64,000 nucleotides of DNA. It comes from Paraclostridium tenue. Its GTDB lineage: Bacteria > Bacillota > Clostridia > Peptostreptococcales > Peptostreptococcaceae. The stretch covers positions 1-64,000 of the forward strand of contig NZ_BAAACP010000012.1 in the NCBI RefSeq assembly GCF_039521565.1, given 5' to 3'. Of this stretch, positions 36,273-46,316 are shown one piece after another; position 1 is the first letter of the stretch, and each line of letters opens with the position of its first letter. The notes under the pieces were generated by a model. The model had not been told where the DNA came from, searched no databases, and saw only the letters and a list, made by a program, of their open reading frames with translations. Made by a program: the position numbers and the translations under genes.

Positions 36273-36989
36273 ATGATACAAATAGTTTTATGTGAAGATC
36301 AAATTCAACATCAAAAAACAATAGAAAAGTTTCTTCAAAAAATCTTAGGGGAAAATAACACTGAGTATAATTTAAGAATCTACAAAAGCGGAGAAGAACT
36401 ATTAAATGACTATCCCAAAAATGTAGATATATTTATACTTGATATTCAAATGGAAAAAATAAATGGAATGGATGTTGCTAGAAAGATAAGAGAAATAGAT
36501 AAGAACAAACCTGAAATAATTTTTACAACATCACTTGTTGAATATATACAAGAGGGGTATGAAGTAAGAGCTTATAGATATTTATTAAAGCCTATAAAAT
36601 ATGAAAATTTAAAAAAACACATTTTAAGTTGCATAGATGAAGTTATAAATAAAAAGGATAAATTTATATTAATTGAAAATAAAAATGAAACTTACAAAAT
36701 AAAAATAGAAGAAATAACATATATTGAAATTCAAAGAAAAGATATGAGTATACATACAGAAAGTAAAATATATAAAACGAAAATGACTATGGATAAAATA
36801 GAAAAAGAGTTAAAAAATTATAATTTTTATAGATGTCATAAAAGTTTTTTAGTGAACATAGATTATGTAGAAAATATAAAACAATATGTAGCTATACTTG
36901 ATAATAAAGAAGAAGTACTGGTAAGTAGACATAGATTCAAAGATTTTAAACATAAATTTTTAAGTTCCTTAGGAGAAAAATTATGTTAG
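36273..36989 (+). CDS. LytTR-family response regulator (AgrA-like)
   Basis: The 238-residue protein has an N-terminal receiver domain with phospho-acceptor Asp57 (VDIFILDIQM), acidic CEDQ at 7-10 and Lys in YLLKPIKY, followed by a C-terminal LytTR DNA-binding domain (ITYIEIQRKDMSIHTES, YRCHKSFLVNIDYV). This is the AgrA/VirR class. Its end overlaps the start of the sensor kinase gene by 7 bases. The ABC transporter genes at 38.5-41.7 kb are plausible targets, by position only. Confidence 0.85.
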   Translation: MIQIVLCEDQIQHQKTIEKFLQKILGENNTEYNLRIYKSGEELLNDYPKNVDIFILDIQMEKINGMDVARKIREIDKNKPEIIFTTSLVEYIQEGYEVRAYRYLLKPIKYENLKKHILSCIDEVINKKDKFILIENKNETYKIKIEEITYIEIQRKDMSIHTESKIYKTKMTMDKIEKELKNYNFYRCHKSFLVNIDYVENIKQYVAILDNKEEVLVSRHRFKDFKHKFLSSLGEKLC

Positions 36990-37456
36990 AAACTGAATTA
37001 ATGTCAAGGTTAGTTATAGGAATATCAATATTTGTTGAATATTTTATTTTTATAAAAATATTAGATTCTCTAGAAAAAAGGAAATATGAAAAAAAATACT
37101 TAGATATTATATTTTTGCTAATTGGAATTTTAGATTCTATAATTCTATTTAATAGATCAACTCAGTATTATGATTTTATAAATAATTTAAAATGGATAGC
37201 ATTTATTTTATTTACAAAGTTAAATTACAAATTGAGTAATTTTAAAGTATTATCATATTATATGATTTATACTATGGCATATTATATAACTTGGGAATTT
37301 GTATTTTCGATAGTTTTTTTTCTTGTAACAGGACAATCCATGCATGCAAGTAGTACATCAGAAAATAATTTTAATATTATATCGATTATAGAAAGTACGA
37401 TTATAATTATTATAAATATAAGTTATATATATAATAAAAATATTAAAAAATATTGA
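36983..37456 (+). CDS. N-terminal membrane fragment of a split AgrC-like sensor kinase
   Basis: The 157 residues form four or five transmembrane segments and stop abruptly in IYNKNIKKY. The kinase half follows in another frame (37476-38336). Removing one A from the A6 tract at 37445-37450 joins the two into one continuous reading frame of about 450 residues, the normal size of an AgrC-type kinase. So this is either a frameshifted gene, a homopolymer sequencing error, or a slippage-controlled gene. Confidence 0.75.
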   Translation: MLETELMSRLVIGISIFVEYFIFIKILDSLEKRKYEKKYLDIIFLLIGILDSIILFNRSTQYYDFINNLKWIAFILFTKLNYKLSNFKVLSYYMIYTMAYYITWEFVFSIVFFLVTGQSMHASSTSENNFNIISIIESTIIIIINISYIYNKNIKKY

Positions 37457-37475
37457 TAAGGAAAAAATAAATATA

Positions 37476-38336
37476 ATGCTTATAATAGGATGTGTATTAA
37501 GTAATTTTATTATAGCATTTGTGAATAGTTTACCTAGATTTATATATAATATTAGGATTGATTATTATAATGAACTTACTGCATTTAATATAAATATAAC
37601 TCCTAGATTGTCTTTTATAAATGGCATTTTACTTTTAATGATAGTTTTAAAAACTATTAAAGATATTAAAGAAAAAAGTGAAGAAAATTTATTAAAAGAA
37701 AAAGTAGATATGCAATATAATTACTATTTAAATTTACAAGAAACTCAAAATAAGGTAAAAAGACTTTATCATGATATGAGTAACCATATGATGTGCATTA
37801 AGAGTATGAGTTCTGAGAAAGAAGATGTAAATAAATATATAGATGAAGTTAGTAAAGAATTAAATGGAATTAAAGAAATATATAATACAGGGAATATGAT
37901 ATTAGATATTGTATTAAATGAAAAACAAGTTGATTGTAATGAAAATAATATAAATTTATTTTGTGATATTAATTTTTCAAAGTGTAATTTTATAGAAATG
38001 ATAGATGTATGTAGCATATTTTCAAATATACTAGACAATGCTATAGAAGCTTGTAATAAGATAAAAAATGATGAAAAATATATAAAAATAAGAGGAACTT
38101 TTGTAAAATCATATTATGTTATAAGATGTGAAAATTCTAAAGTAAATAAAGTAAAAATAAAAAATAATAGAATAATAAGTAGTAAAAAGGATAAATTTAT
38201 TCATGGAATAGGTTTAAAAAGTGTTAAATCATCATTGAAAAAGTATGATGGAGAATTAGAAATAGAGGATTTCGAAGATAAATTTTTGGTACAAATTTAT
38301 ATACCGATAGATAAAAACATGACAGTTGGGATTTAA
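37476..38336 (+). CDS. C-terminal kinase fragment of the split AgrC-like sensor
   Basis: The 286 residues start with two further membrane segments (LIIGCVLSNFIIAFVNSL; FINGILLLMIVLKTI) then a coiled coil, the phospho-acceptor His in LYHDMSNHM, the N-box IFSNILDNAIEACNKI and the G-box HGIGLKSVKSSL of a GHKL ATPase. The open frame extends upstream to 37422, overlapping the N-terminal fragment. The annotated ATG has no good ribosome binding site, so on its own it may be poorly made. Confidence 0.75.
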   Translation: MLIIGCVLSNFIIAFVNSLPRFIYNIRIDYYNELTAFNINITPRLSFINGILLLMIVLKTIKDIKEKSEENLLKEKVDMQYNYYLNLQETQNKVKRLYHDMSNHMMCIKSMSSEKEDVNKYIDEVSKELNGIKEIYNTGNMILDIVLNEKQVDCNENNINLFCDINFSKCNFIEMIDVCSIFSNILDNAIEACNKIKNDEKYIKIRGTFVKSYYVIRCENSKVNKVKIKNNRIISSKKDKFIHGIGLKSVKSSLKKYDGELEIEDFEDKFLVQIYIPIDKNMTVGI

Positions 38337-38377
38337 AAAATACCAGTTGTACTATATATATTGAAGCAAAAAAAACA

Positions 38378-38417
38378 AGGTGTTATCTTTAAAACATAAA
38401 AGATAACACTTTATTTT
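38378..38417 (+). terminator. Terminator after the two-component genes
   Basis: Perfect 11-bp stem GTGTTATCTTT / AAAGATAACAC with an 8-nt loop followed by TTTATTTTTT. It separates the regulator genes from the ABC transporter. Confidence 0.88.
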
Positions 38418-38477
38418 TTACAAAAAATCATTAAAAGTGTTATATAAAGGGTGTAATTATAAAAGGGAGGTTATATT

Positions 38478-41048
38478 TTGAAGATTAGTTTAAAATTAGC
38501 GATTGCTTATATGAAAGAACAAAAGGGAAGAACTATTGCACTAATAACAAGTATAGCATTAGCAGTAATATTAGTACTTACGTTAAATGTCATACCAGAA
38601 ACAAAAAGTAAACTAGAAATAGAACAAGCATATAAAAACTTTAGTGACTATCATGTTGAGTACAATGGATTAAAAAGTGATATAGTGAATAAATTAAAAA
38701 AAGATAAAGAAGTAACTGAAATTAATGATATTTTAGGATTGGGCGAAATCGTAGGTAAAAATGGAATATTATTACAGTTAAATTCATATAGTAAAAATTT
38801 TTTAGATTCTTATGGATATAAATTAATAAAAGGAACTGAGCCTAAGAATGCAAATGAAATAGTTTTAGAAGAGAAAGCATTAAAAGAAATGAATTTGAAG
38901 GATGATTTAAATCAAGAAATTGACTTTAAAATTGTAAAATATTATGTAGATAAAAATAATGAAAATCAAATATTCAGCAAGGATAAAAAATTTAAATTAG
39001 TGGGTATAGTAAAAAAACCAGAGGGATATTATACAAATTCAGATGGGCACACAAACGAAAATGAATATTATGTAGTAAAGGGTTTTACAAAAGATAACCT
39101 TAATGAAGAAATTTTACCAAATAACTTAGTCACTCATAATGGTACTTTGTATCTAAATACATCTAAACCTGATATTGGAAAGTCCTATGAAATGATAAAC
39201 AAATATGGTTTATCTGAATCGAATTTCATGATAAATGCATCATTAACACAAGCTTTAAGTAATTATGAGATGTCAAAAGAAACTCTATATACAAAAAGAC
39301 AAAAGTTATATCCTATGTTGTCAGCAACTTTAGTTATATGTAATATATTTAGTATTGTTTTAATAGATATGACAAAACAAATAGGAATATTAAGAGCAAT
39401 AGGTCTATCTAAAAACAAAGTAAGACTTATGATAATTATGGAAAGTATTGTAGTTTTATCATTAGGACTTTTATGTGGATTTTTATTAGGAATATTAGCA
39501 TCTTATTTAGGCTTTGCTATTATTTATGGAAAAATTGTAAATCTGTATTTAAGTAAAGCTAGTATATTAGAACCTATGATAATGGCTAGTATAGCTGTGT
39601 TAATATCTAGTTTAGTTCCAATATATAAAAGTGGAAAAATATCTCCAATAGAAGCAATTAGAACTAGTGATAAAATTAATAAAAGACAAAAAAATAGATT
39701 TTACTATAAATTAATAAGAAAAATATTTGGGTTTACCGGAGAGATGGCTTATAAAAATTTATGGAGAAATAAAGTTAGAACTATATTATGTGTTATATCT
39801 ATAAGTTTAGGTGGGGTGCTTTTTATAGATACGATAGCTATGGGAAAGAGTTTAGATAATAGTTTAGATAATAGTAGTATGCCTGTTATGATGATGGGAA
39901 AGAGTGATATAAAGTTAGCTCATAATGTCAATAATGCAGATTCTAATTTTACAAAATATAGTAAAGCTGAAATAGAAAAAATTTCAAAGATAAAGGAAGT
40001 ACAAAGTTTAAATCCAATTATGGAATTAAATGGATATTTTCTGATAAATTCTGATGATTTAACAAAAAAATATAAAAGTTCAAATGGTATAGATGATGAA
40101 AATAAAAAATTAGAAGAATATTTAGAAGTTGAAGGACATAGTAACGATAGCTTAAAAAATTTAGATAAATATATTGAAGAGGGAAAAAATATAGATAACA
40201 AAACTAAAGGAAAATATCCAAAAGCTTTAGTAACAAATTATTTTTATTCTATTCAAGATGCATCTCCTCATACTAAGTTACTCAACAATATTAAAGTAGG
40301 AGACTTGATAGATATAAAAATACCAGTTATAAAAAATAACAAACTAGAATATAAAAATGAAAAAGTAGAAGTTACTGGAATTTTAAATGGAGACTATGTA
40401 TTAAAAGAAGGTGGCCTTTCAGGCGGAATGAAAGTTGTTTTAAATGAAGATGATTTTAAAAATATAAGTGGGCGAGAAAATTACAATAAGTTAAATATTC
40501 AGATTGAAAAAGGTAGCGATAAAAAAGCTGAGAATGAAATAGAAAAGGTTATAAAAAACAACCCATTTTCAAAAATTGAAAGTAAGTATAATTACAAAAA
40601 CTTATATATAAAACAAACTGAAAAAAACACAAAAGAAACATTAGTAATCGTAGCTTTAATACTTTTAATATCTTCTATAAATATATTATGTATAATAAAA
40701 GCTAATATAATGACTAGAATGAAAGAACTTTCAACATTAAGAGCAATAGGTATGAGTAGTAAAAAGATTAAAAGTATGATTATAAAAGAAAATTTAATGT
40801 ATGCAATATTTGCATCTATATTATCGAGTGTATTTGCAACTCATAGTATTTACGAATTTACAAAAATGGTGAATGAAATACACAGACAAGGATTAGGTAC
40901 AAATGAGACTATGATGTTTAAATTACCAATACTTGAAAGTATAGAGTTCTTAATGGCATCTATAATAATGTGTTTAATGGCAGTATTTTTATGTAAAAAG
41001 AAAATAGAAAAAATAAGTATAGTAGAAGGGTTAAATACAAATGAATAA
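38478..41048 (+). CDS. FtsX-type ABC transporter permease
   Basis: The 856-residue protein starts at TTG 38478 after GGGAGG. It has an N-terminal span, a large extracellular segment, three spans around residues 275-390 with the FtsX motif GILRAIGLSKNKVRLM, a second half beginning MAYKNLWRNKVRT, a second extracellular segment and three C-terminal spans with ELSTLRAIGMSSKKIK. This duplicated layout fits MacB-like or antimicrobial-peptide exporters rather than importers. The ATPase gene overlaps its end. Confidence 0.85.
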   Translation: MKISLKLAIAYMKEQKGRTIALITSIALAVILVLTLNVIPETKSKLEIEQAYKNFSDYHVEYNGLKSDIVNKLKKDKEVTEINDILGLGEIVGKNGILLQLNSYSKNFLDSYGYKLIKGTEPKNANEIVLEEKALKEMNLKDDLNQEIDFKIVKYYVDKNNENQIFSKDKKFKLVGIVKKPEGYYTNSDGHTNENEYYVVKGFTKDNLNEEILPNNLVTHNGTLYLNTSKPDIGKSYEMINKYGLSESNFMINASLTQALSNYEMSKETLYTKRQKLYPMLSATLVICNIFSIVLIDMTKQIGILRAIGLSKNKVRLMIIMESIVVLSLGLLCGFLLGILASYLGFAIIYGKIVNLYLSKASILEPMIMASIAVLISSLVPIYKSGKISPIEAIRTSDKINKRQKNRFYYKLIRKIFGFTGEMAYKNLWRNKVRTILCVISISLGGVLFIDTIAMGKSLDNSLDNSSMPVMMMGKSDIKLAHNVNNADSNFTKYSKAEIEKISKIKEVQSLNPIMELNGYFLINSDDLTKKYKSSNGIDDENKKLEEYLEVEGHSNDSLKNLDKYIEEGKNIDNKTKGKYPKALVTNYFYSIQDASPHTKLLNNIKVGDLIDIKIPVIKNNKLEYKNEKVEVTGILNGDYVLKEGGLSGGMKVVLNEDDFKNISGRENYNKLNIQIEKGSDKKAENEIEKVIKNNPFSKIESKYNYKNLYIKQTEKNTKETLVIVALILLISSINILCIIKANIMTRMKELSTLRAIGMSSKKIKSMIIKENLMYAIFASILSSVFATHSIYEFTKMVNEIHRQGLGTNETMMFKLPILESIEFLMASIIMCLMAVFLCKKKIEKISIVEGLNTNE

Positions 41049-41061
41049 AGGTGGGGATTTT

Positions 41062-41742
41062 ATGATGAATATATTAGATATAATAAATTTAAATAAAACT
41101 TATGGTAAAGGTGAAAATAAAGTACACGCATTAAAAGATATAAATTTATCTATAGAAAAAGGAAAATTTACAGCTATAATAGGTCCTAGTGGAAGTGGTA
41201 AAAGTAGTCTTTTAAACTGTATAGCAGGACTAGATAATATATCATCAGGAAAAGTTCTTTTAAATGGAAAAGATATTTCAACTTTAAGTGAAAATAAGCT
41301 ATCAAAATTAAGAAGTGAAGAATTTGGATTTATATTTCAGAATTTTAACTTAATACCAGTTATAAATTTATATGAAAATATAATACTTCCAATATCAATA
41401 GATGATAAAAAAGTAGATAAAGAATATATAGATAGTATAGTTGATAAGCTAGGACTTAAAGATAAAATTAATAAATTTCCAAATGAATTAAGTGGAGGGC
41501 AACAACAAAGGGTTGCTATTGCAAGAGCTCTAGCTAATAAACCAAAAATTATTTTTGCAGATGAGCCAACAGGAAACTTAGATAGTAAAACTACAGAAGA
41601 AGTAATGGATTTATTAGAAAGTTGTGTTAAAAAATTTGGACAAACATTAGTTATGATAACTCATAATAATGAAATTGCTAAAACAGCAGATGTTTGTATT
41701 GAAATTAAAGATGGACAAATAATAAAAAATTCACAAAAATAA
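41062..41742 (+). CDS. ABC transporter ATP-binding protein (LolD/MacB type)
   Basis: ATPase partner of the FtsX-type permease. Walker A is GPSGSGKSSLL, the Q-loop FQNFNLIPV, signature LSGGQQQRVAIARAL, Walker B KIIFADEPTGNLD and the H-loop MITHNNEIAK. I favour ATG 41062 (226 residues), with GGTGGGG upstream; an ATG at 41041 in the same frame overlaps the permease end but puts that site inside the gene. Typical of peptide-resistance or export systems. Confidence 0.9.
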   Translation: MMNILDIINLNKTYGKGENKVHALKDINLSIEKGKFTAIIGPSGSGKSSLLNCIAGLDNISSGKVLLNGKDISTLSENKLSKLRSEEFGFIFQNFNLIPVINLYENIILPISIDDKKVDKEYIDSIVDKLGLKDKINKFPNELSGGQQQRVAIARALANKPKIIFADEPTGNLDSKTTEEVMDLLESCVKKFGQTLVMITHNNEIAKTADVCIEIKDGQIIKNSQK

Positions 41743-41749
41743 TCAAAAA

Positions 41750-41797
41750 AATAGCTAAGATAGAAAATAACTATATTTTCTACTTAGCTGTTTTTTG
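41750..41797. terminator. Bidirectional terminator between ABC and dnaI genes
   Basis: Stem AGCTAAG..TAGAAAATA with TATTTTCTA.CTTAGCT, flanked by A-rich and T-rich runs, between convergent genes; it overlaps the dnaI stop. Confidence 0.75.
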
Positions 41798-42775
41798 TTC
41801 CCATCTTAAATCATTACCTATAAACTTAACCATTCTAAATCTGTCAAACACTCTAGAGAATATTCTTTGAGCATAAATATCGCCTAATTGCATAGGTGAT
41901 AAATTAGTTGAAATTATAGTTTTCTTTCCTGATAACAATCTAGTATTTAATATGTTAAATAACTCACTGTTAGTAAAAGAATTGGTAAGCTCTGTTCCTA
42001 AATCATCTATAATTAATAAATCACAATCAAATAAATTATTATAATTATCTTTAGTTATATGATCATGTGTATTTTTAAACTTATAATCTTCTATAATCTC
42101 AAACATTTTAAATGCAGTTTGATAAATAACTAAATGACCTTTATCTAAAAGTTCTTTAGCAACACAGTTACACATAAAACTTTTACCTAAACCAGTATCT
42201 CCATAGAAAAGCATGTTTTCATCATTATCTTTATCGAAGTTTATAACAAACCCTTCACATATAGATAAAATTTCTAATATATTTTCTCGTGGAGATAAAC
42301 CAGAAGACTCATCTCTTTCGTTAGAAAAAATAGAATCATCAAATGTTGAAAAATTTTGATGATGTAAAACTCTTGATAAATTTGACATATTATAAGCTTC
42401 ATTTACTATTCTTTGCTTTAAGCAATTACATTTACGTCCATTTGATAAAAAGCCTGTATCTTTACACATAATACAATCATGTTTAAGATTTAGATATCCC
42501 TTTGGAACTTTATTATCTAGAAGCATAAGTTCTTTTTTTTGTTTTAATTCATCCATTCTTAACTTAGCTTCATTTAAAATAGATTCTTTATCATTTGGGT
42601 TTAGCAAAACTAACTTAGCAAGTTTTAGACCTATTTGTCCAATTTCATCGTCTATATCTTTAATTTCAGGTATTCTAGAATAAACTTTCTTTTTTCTTTC
42701 ATTTAATTCACGTTCAGATTGTTCTCTTTTTCTTTCATAGGAAGTAAGTATTTCTCTTAATGTTGATTCTTTCAT
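41780..42775 (-). CDS. dnaI: Helicase loader, DnaI/DnaC-like AAA+ ATPase
   Basis: AAA+ protein that loads DnaB at the origin. The 331-residue protein has a cysteine cluster (CIMCKDTGFLSNGRKCNC, about 119-136) likely binding zinc, Walker A GDTGLGKSFMCN, Walker B LLIIDDLGTE and the IISTNLSPMQL sensor region. It lies 23 bases downstream of the DnaD-like gene; the pair lies away from dnaB but points toward the origin, opposite to most right-arm genes. Confidence 0.9.
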   Translation of the reverse strand: MKESTLREILTSYERKREQSERELNERKKKVYSRIPEIKDIDDEIGQIGLKLAKLVLLNPNDKESILNEAKLRMDELKQKKELMLLDNKVPKGYLNLKHDCIMCKDTGFLSNGRKCNCLKQRIVNEAYNMSNLSRVLHHQNFSTFDDSIFSNERDESSGLSPRENILEILSICEGFVINFDKDNDENMLFYGDTGLGKSFMCNCVAKELLDKGHLVIYQTAFKMFEIIEDYKFKNTHDHITKDNYNNLFDCDLLIIDDLGTELTNSFTNSELFNILNTRLLSGKKTIISTNLSPMQLGDIYAQRIFSRVFDRFRMVKFIGNDLRWEQKTAK

Positions 42776-42797
42776 GTAATCACCTACCTAAAATAAA

Positions 42798-43856
42798 TTA
42801 TCTAAATTTACCTTTTTGACTTTCTTGAAGTATTTTCTCTAATTCATCAGGACTATATTTAGTAAAAGTCTGATTTATATTATGGAATCTAGTTTTAACT
42901 TGCTTAGCATTATTTTTAGATTCATTTGAATTAGCTCTTTTTATATCTGATTTACGTTTAAATTCATCTTCAGATACTCTTAAGTCTTCTAATGTTTTAA
43001 TATTTTTTTCATTCCAACTTTTAACTATACCATTAATATAAGATATAGAAGGATTAGAGATATTTTTAGACTTAGAACAAGCTTCTAAAATAAGTTCTAT
43101 ATCAAATTTATATTTATCAAACCAAATATCCATAAGTTCTTTCTCAGATCTTGTAGGTTGTCTAGAAAATCCAAGCTCATTAAATACTGTTTTATACATC
43201 ATAAATCTTTTGCTTCTTTCAGCAAAACTATTTTGTACTTCTTCAGGAGTATACAGATTAGCATCGTACCAATTTCTAATAATTCCTTCTATATAACTTA
43301 CTGGTTTAGATGTTCCTGTTTGCTCTTTAACATGCTCATAAGCACATAATATCATATCTGTACTCATATTATACTTGTCCATCATATCCAAGATTGAGAT
43401 TTTTTCACTAGGTTGAAGATGTCTACCAATAACTTGATTTATACAATTAAACATTTTTCTAACTTGAAGATTTTCACCTGCAGAAACAATACTATTAACG
43501 TCAGATTTTATAGAGTGATTCTGATTTAATATATTATCCATATATATTTTTTTCAAATCTAAAAATTCTATTGAAAAATTAAAATCATCACTACCTTCAT
43601 TATTATGCTTTTTAACTAATTTTTTTTCTTCCCAGAAATCCCAAGCTGCTAATACATCAGATAAGGGTATATTTAAATTCCTTGCAATAGAATTATTATT
43701 AAATTTAGGGTTAGAAGTCATATCGCAAGCATATCTAAATCCTAAAAGATAAACTTGTACGTATAATCCATTAGCCATTGGCATAAATATATCTATAAAT
43801 ATGTTATCAATAGTAGTTTGGCCTAAATCTATTTCATTGACTTCTTTAAAAAACAT
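42798..43856 (-). CDS. DnaD/DnaB_2-domain replication initiation protein
   Basis: The 352-residue protein has an N-terminal winged-helix-like region (RNLNIPLSDVLAAWDFWEEKKLV) and two DnaB_2/DnaD domains, each with the YIxGIxxxW signature (SYIEGIIRNWYDAN near 190 and SYINGIVKSWNEKN near 278). Such proteins help DnaI-type loaders at oriC. Co-transcribed with dnaI. Confidence 0.88.
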   Translation of the reverse strand: MFFKEVNEIDLGQTTIDNIFIDIFMPMANGLYVQVYLLGFRYACDMTSNPKFNNNSIARNLNIPLSDVLAAWDFWEEKKLVKKHNNEGSDDFNFSIEFLDLKKIYMDNILNQNHSIKSDVNSIVSAGENLQVRKMFNCINQVIGRHLQPSEKISILDMMDKYNMSTDMILCAYEHVKEQTGTSKPVSYIEGIIRNWYDANLYTPEEVQNSFAERSKRFMMYKTVFNELGFSRQPTRSEKELMDIWFDKYKFDIELILEACSKSKNISNPSISYINGIVKSWNEKNIKTLEDLRVSEDEFKRKSDIKRANSNESKNNAKQVKTRFHNINQTFTKYSPDELEKILQESQKGKFR

Positions 43857-43955
43857 TTTATCACCTCAAATTGATTATATCATAAAATCTATTACAAATT
43901 TATGATGTAGATAATTAAAAAAAATATTCATTAAACACAAAGGGGAGGAATTTAA

Positions 43956-45419
43956 TTGATTATTGACTTTAGAAAAAAGACTAGAATATTTATATCTTTA
44001 TTTATGGTAATTACTATTTTTGTGGGAGGTATAATTTATTTTAATAAAGAAAAATATACACAAGTTTTAAACATTAAAAATGAAGCTAAAAGTAGTTATA
44101 CTATGGATGTAATTCTTGAAGATGAAAGTAAAAGGTTAATGTGTAATCAAAATATAAAGTATATAAATAATCAAAATAAAAATCTAAAAAGTTTATATTT
44201 TCATATATACCCAAATGCCTTTTCAAATGAAGAATTTACACCATTTGAAAAATCACAAATGAAACAAGCATATCCAAATGGATTTAATGAAGGATATATA
44301 GATATTCAAAACATATTAATTGGAGATAAAAAAGTAAAATATACTATAACAGGTGAAAAAGAAGATATCTTAGAGTTAAAATTAGACAAACCACTAAAGC
44401 CTAATGAGACAGTATCTATAGATATGAAATTTAATGTAAAAATTCCAAATTCAATAGGTAGATTTGGATATGGGGATAATACAATAAATGTTACAAATTG
44501 GTTTCCTATTGCCTGTGTATATGATGATAAAGGATGGAACAACAAAAGCTATGAAACAATAGGTGACCCATTTTACAGTGATACTAGCGACTTTAAAGTG
44601 ACAATATTAGCTCCTGCTGAGTATAAAATCGGGGCTACAGGAAAGGTTATTGAATCTAAAACTGATAATAAAAAGTCAATGTATACAATTGAAGCTAAAA
44701 ATGTACGTGATTTTGCTTTTATACTAAGTAAAAAGTTTAATGTAAAAAAAGATTATGTAGATGATATAGAAATAGTAACATACAATTTAAATAATAAGTT
44801 TTCAAATTTAGCTACTAAAATATCTAAAGAGTCAATAGATATATTTAATGATATGTTTGGGAAATATCCTTATAATATATATTCAGTTATAGCAAGTGAT
44901 TTTTATATAGGGGGAATGGAATATCCTACATTGTCTATGATAGATGAAAGTTTGTATACAAATAAAAATAAATTTTTACTAGAGTATGTTATAGCTCATG
45001 AAACAGCTCATCAATGGTGGTATAGTGTAGTTGGAAATGATGAAGTTAGTGAGCCATGGCTAGATGAAGCCTTGACAGAATATTCAACAATACTATACTT
45101 TGAAAAAAAATATGGGAAAAGTATGGCAAATAATTTAATGGATACTATGTCTACACAAACAAAATCTTATTCTAGTAAAGATATTTTTAAACCTTGCGAT
45201 CAGTATAAAAATTCAACAGAATATAGTTTGAATGTATACACTAAAGGAGCTGTTATGTTTCATCAAATAAGACAAGAAGTTGGAGATAAGGTATTTTTTA
45301 ATGTTTTAAAAGAATATTACAATACATATAGATTTAAAAATGTGAATGGAGCTCAATTTGTTGAGTTGTGGAAAAAAAACGGAGTAGATATAGACAATAT
45401 AATAAACAAATATAAATAA
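43956..45419 (+). CDS. M1-family metallopeptidase, membrane-anchored
   Basis: The 487-residue protein begins (TTG 43956, AGGGGAGGA site) with a single N-terminal membrane span (about residues 10-27). A beta-rich aminopeptidase N-like domain follows, then the zinc site HETAH (348-352) with the third ligand Glu371, exactly 18 residues later. A GGMEYP substrate motif precedes it. It lacks the long C-terminal helical domain of full-size M1 enzymes. Probably acts outside the cell. Confidence 0.85.
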   Translation: MIIDFRKKTRIFISLFMVITIFVGGIIYFNKEKYTQVLNIKNEAKSSYTMDVILEDESKRLMCNQNIKYINNQNKNLKSLYFHIYPNAFSNEEFTPFEKSQMKQAYPNGFNEGYIDIQNILIGDKKVKYTITGEKEDILELKLDKPLKPNETVSIDMKFNVKIPNSIGRFGYGDNTINVTNWFPIACVYDDKGWNNKSYETIGDPFYSDTSDFKVTILAPAEYKIGATGKVIESKTDNKKSMYTIEAKNVRDFAFILSKKFNVKKDYVDDIEIVTYNLNNKFSNLATKISKESIDIFNDMFGKYPYNIYSVIASDFYIGGMEYPTLSMIDESLYTNKNKFLLEYVIAHETAHQWWYSVVGNDEVSEPWLDEALTEYSTILYFEKKYGKSMANNLMDTMSTQTKSYSSKDIFKPCDQYKNSTEYSLNVYTKGAVMFHQIRQEVGDKVFFNVLKEYYNTYRFKNVNGAQFVELWKKNGVDIDNIINKYK

Positions 45420-45426
45420 ATTTAAG

Positions 45427-45464
45427 TTAGAGTCTTAAAAAATTTTTTAAGGCTCTAATTTTTT
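45427..45464 (+). terminator. Terminator after the M1 peptidase gene
   Basis: Stem TTAGAGTCTTAAAAA / TTTTTAAGGCTCTAA with a T run. Confidence 0.8.
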
Positions 45465-45506
45465 GGTATAATATAATTCATGATTATTAAAGAAAGAGGT
45501 GACCGC

Positions 45507-46301
45507 ATGCTAGAATATAGTTCTATAGGAAGTGGGAGTAGCGGAAATTGTCATTATATTGGATATAAGAATACTAAGGTTCTAGTTGATGCAGGCCTTA
45601 GCGGTAAAAGAATAACAACTAATTTAAAAGATTTAGATATAGATATAAATAAAATAAAGGGAATATTTATAACGCATGAACACTCAGATCATATAAAAGG
45701 TGCAGGAATATTATCTAGAAAATTTGATATTCCTATATTTGCAAATGTAAAAACATGGTGTGCAATGAAAGATAAGATAGGGGATATAAAAGATAAAAAC
45801 ATGAAGGTTTTTGAAAATGATAAAACTTATTCTTTAGATGATTTAATAATAAGACCATTTTCAACATCACATGACTCTGCTGATTCTGTAGGATATAATT
45901 TCTATAATGATAAACAGGAAAAGCTATCTATAGCAACGGATATAGGTTGCATAACTGAAAATTTAAAAAAACATTTATATAAATCAAAACTAGTAGTTTT
46001 AGAGTCTAACTATGACCCTAATATGCTTATGATGGGATCTTATCCATATGCATTAAAGAAAAGAGTTATGTCTGAAACAGGACATTTATCTAATGAAGAA
46101 GCTGCAAAGTTTTGTGTGGAACTAGTAAATCAAGGTACAGAGTCTATATTGCTTGCACATTTAAGTAAAGAAAATAACTTCCCTGAGTTAGCATATGAAA
46201 CGTCTAAAGGTGTATTATTACAAAATAATATGATAATTGGGCAAGATCTTAAGTTAGATGTTCTTTTAAGAGAAGATGCATCAGATATATATAAATTATA
46301 A
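45507..46301 (+). CDS. walJ: Metallo-beta-lactamase-fold hydrolase WalJ (YycJ)
   Basis: The 264-residue protein has the YycJ pattern: SSIGSGSSGNCHYI at the N-terminus, the metal-binding THEHSDHIKG, SHDSADSVGY and LLAHLSKENN. WalJ coordinates cell division with replication and acts as an exonuclease-like enzyme in Firmicutes. I start at ATG 45507 (AGAGGTGA site); an in-frame ATG at 45480 has none. walJ directly before rlmH is a remnant of the Bacillus wal-locus order, although walRK are absent here. Confidence 0.88.
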   Translation: MLEYSSIGSGSSGNCHYIGYKNTKVLVDAGLSGKRITTNLKDLDIDINKIKGIFITHEHSDHIKGAGILSRKFDIPIFANVKTWCAMKDKIGDIKDKNMKVFENDKTYSLDDLIIRPFSTSHDSADSVGYNFYNDKQEKLSIATDIGCITENLKKHLYKSKLVVLESNYDPNMLMMGSYPYALKKRVMSETGHLSNEEAAKFCVELVNQGTESILLAHLSKENNFPELAYETSKGVLLQNNMIIGQDLKLDVLLREDASDIYKL

Positions 46302-46316
46302 TGATTGGAGAAATTT

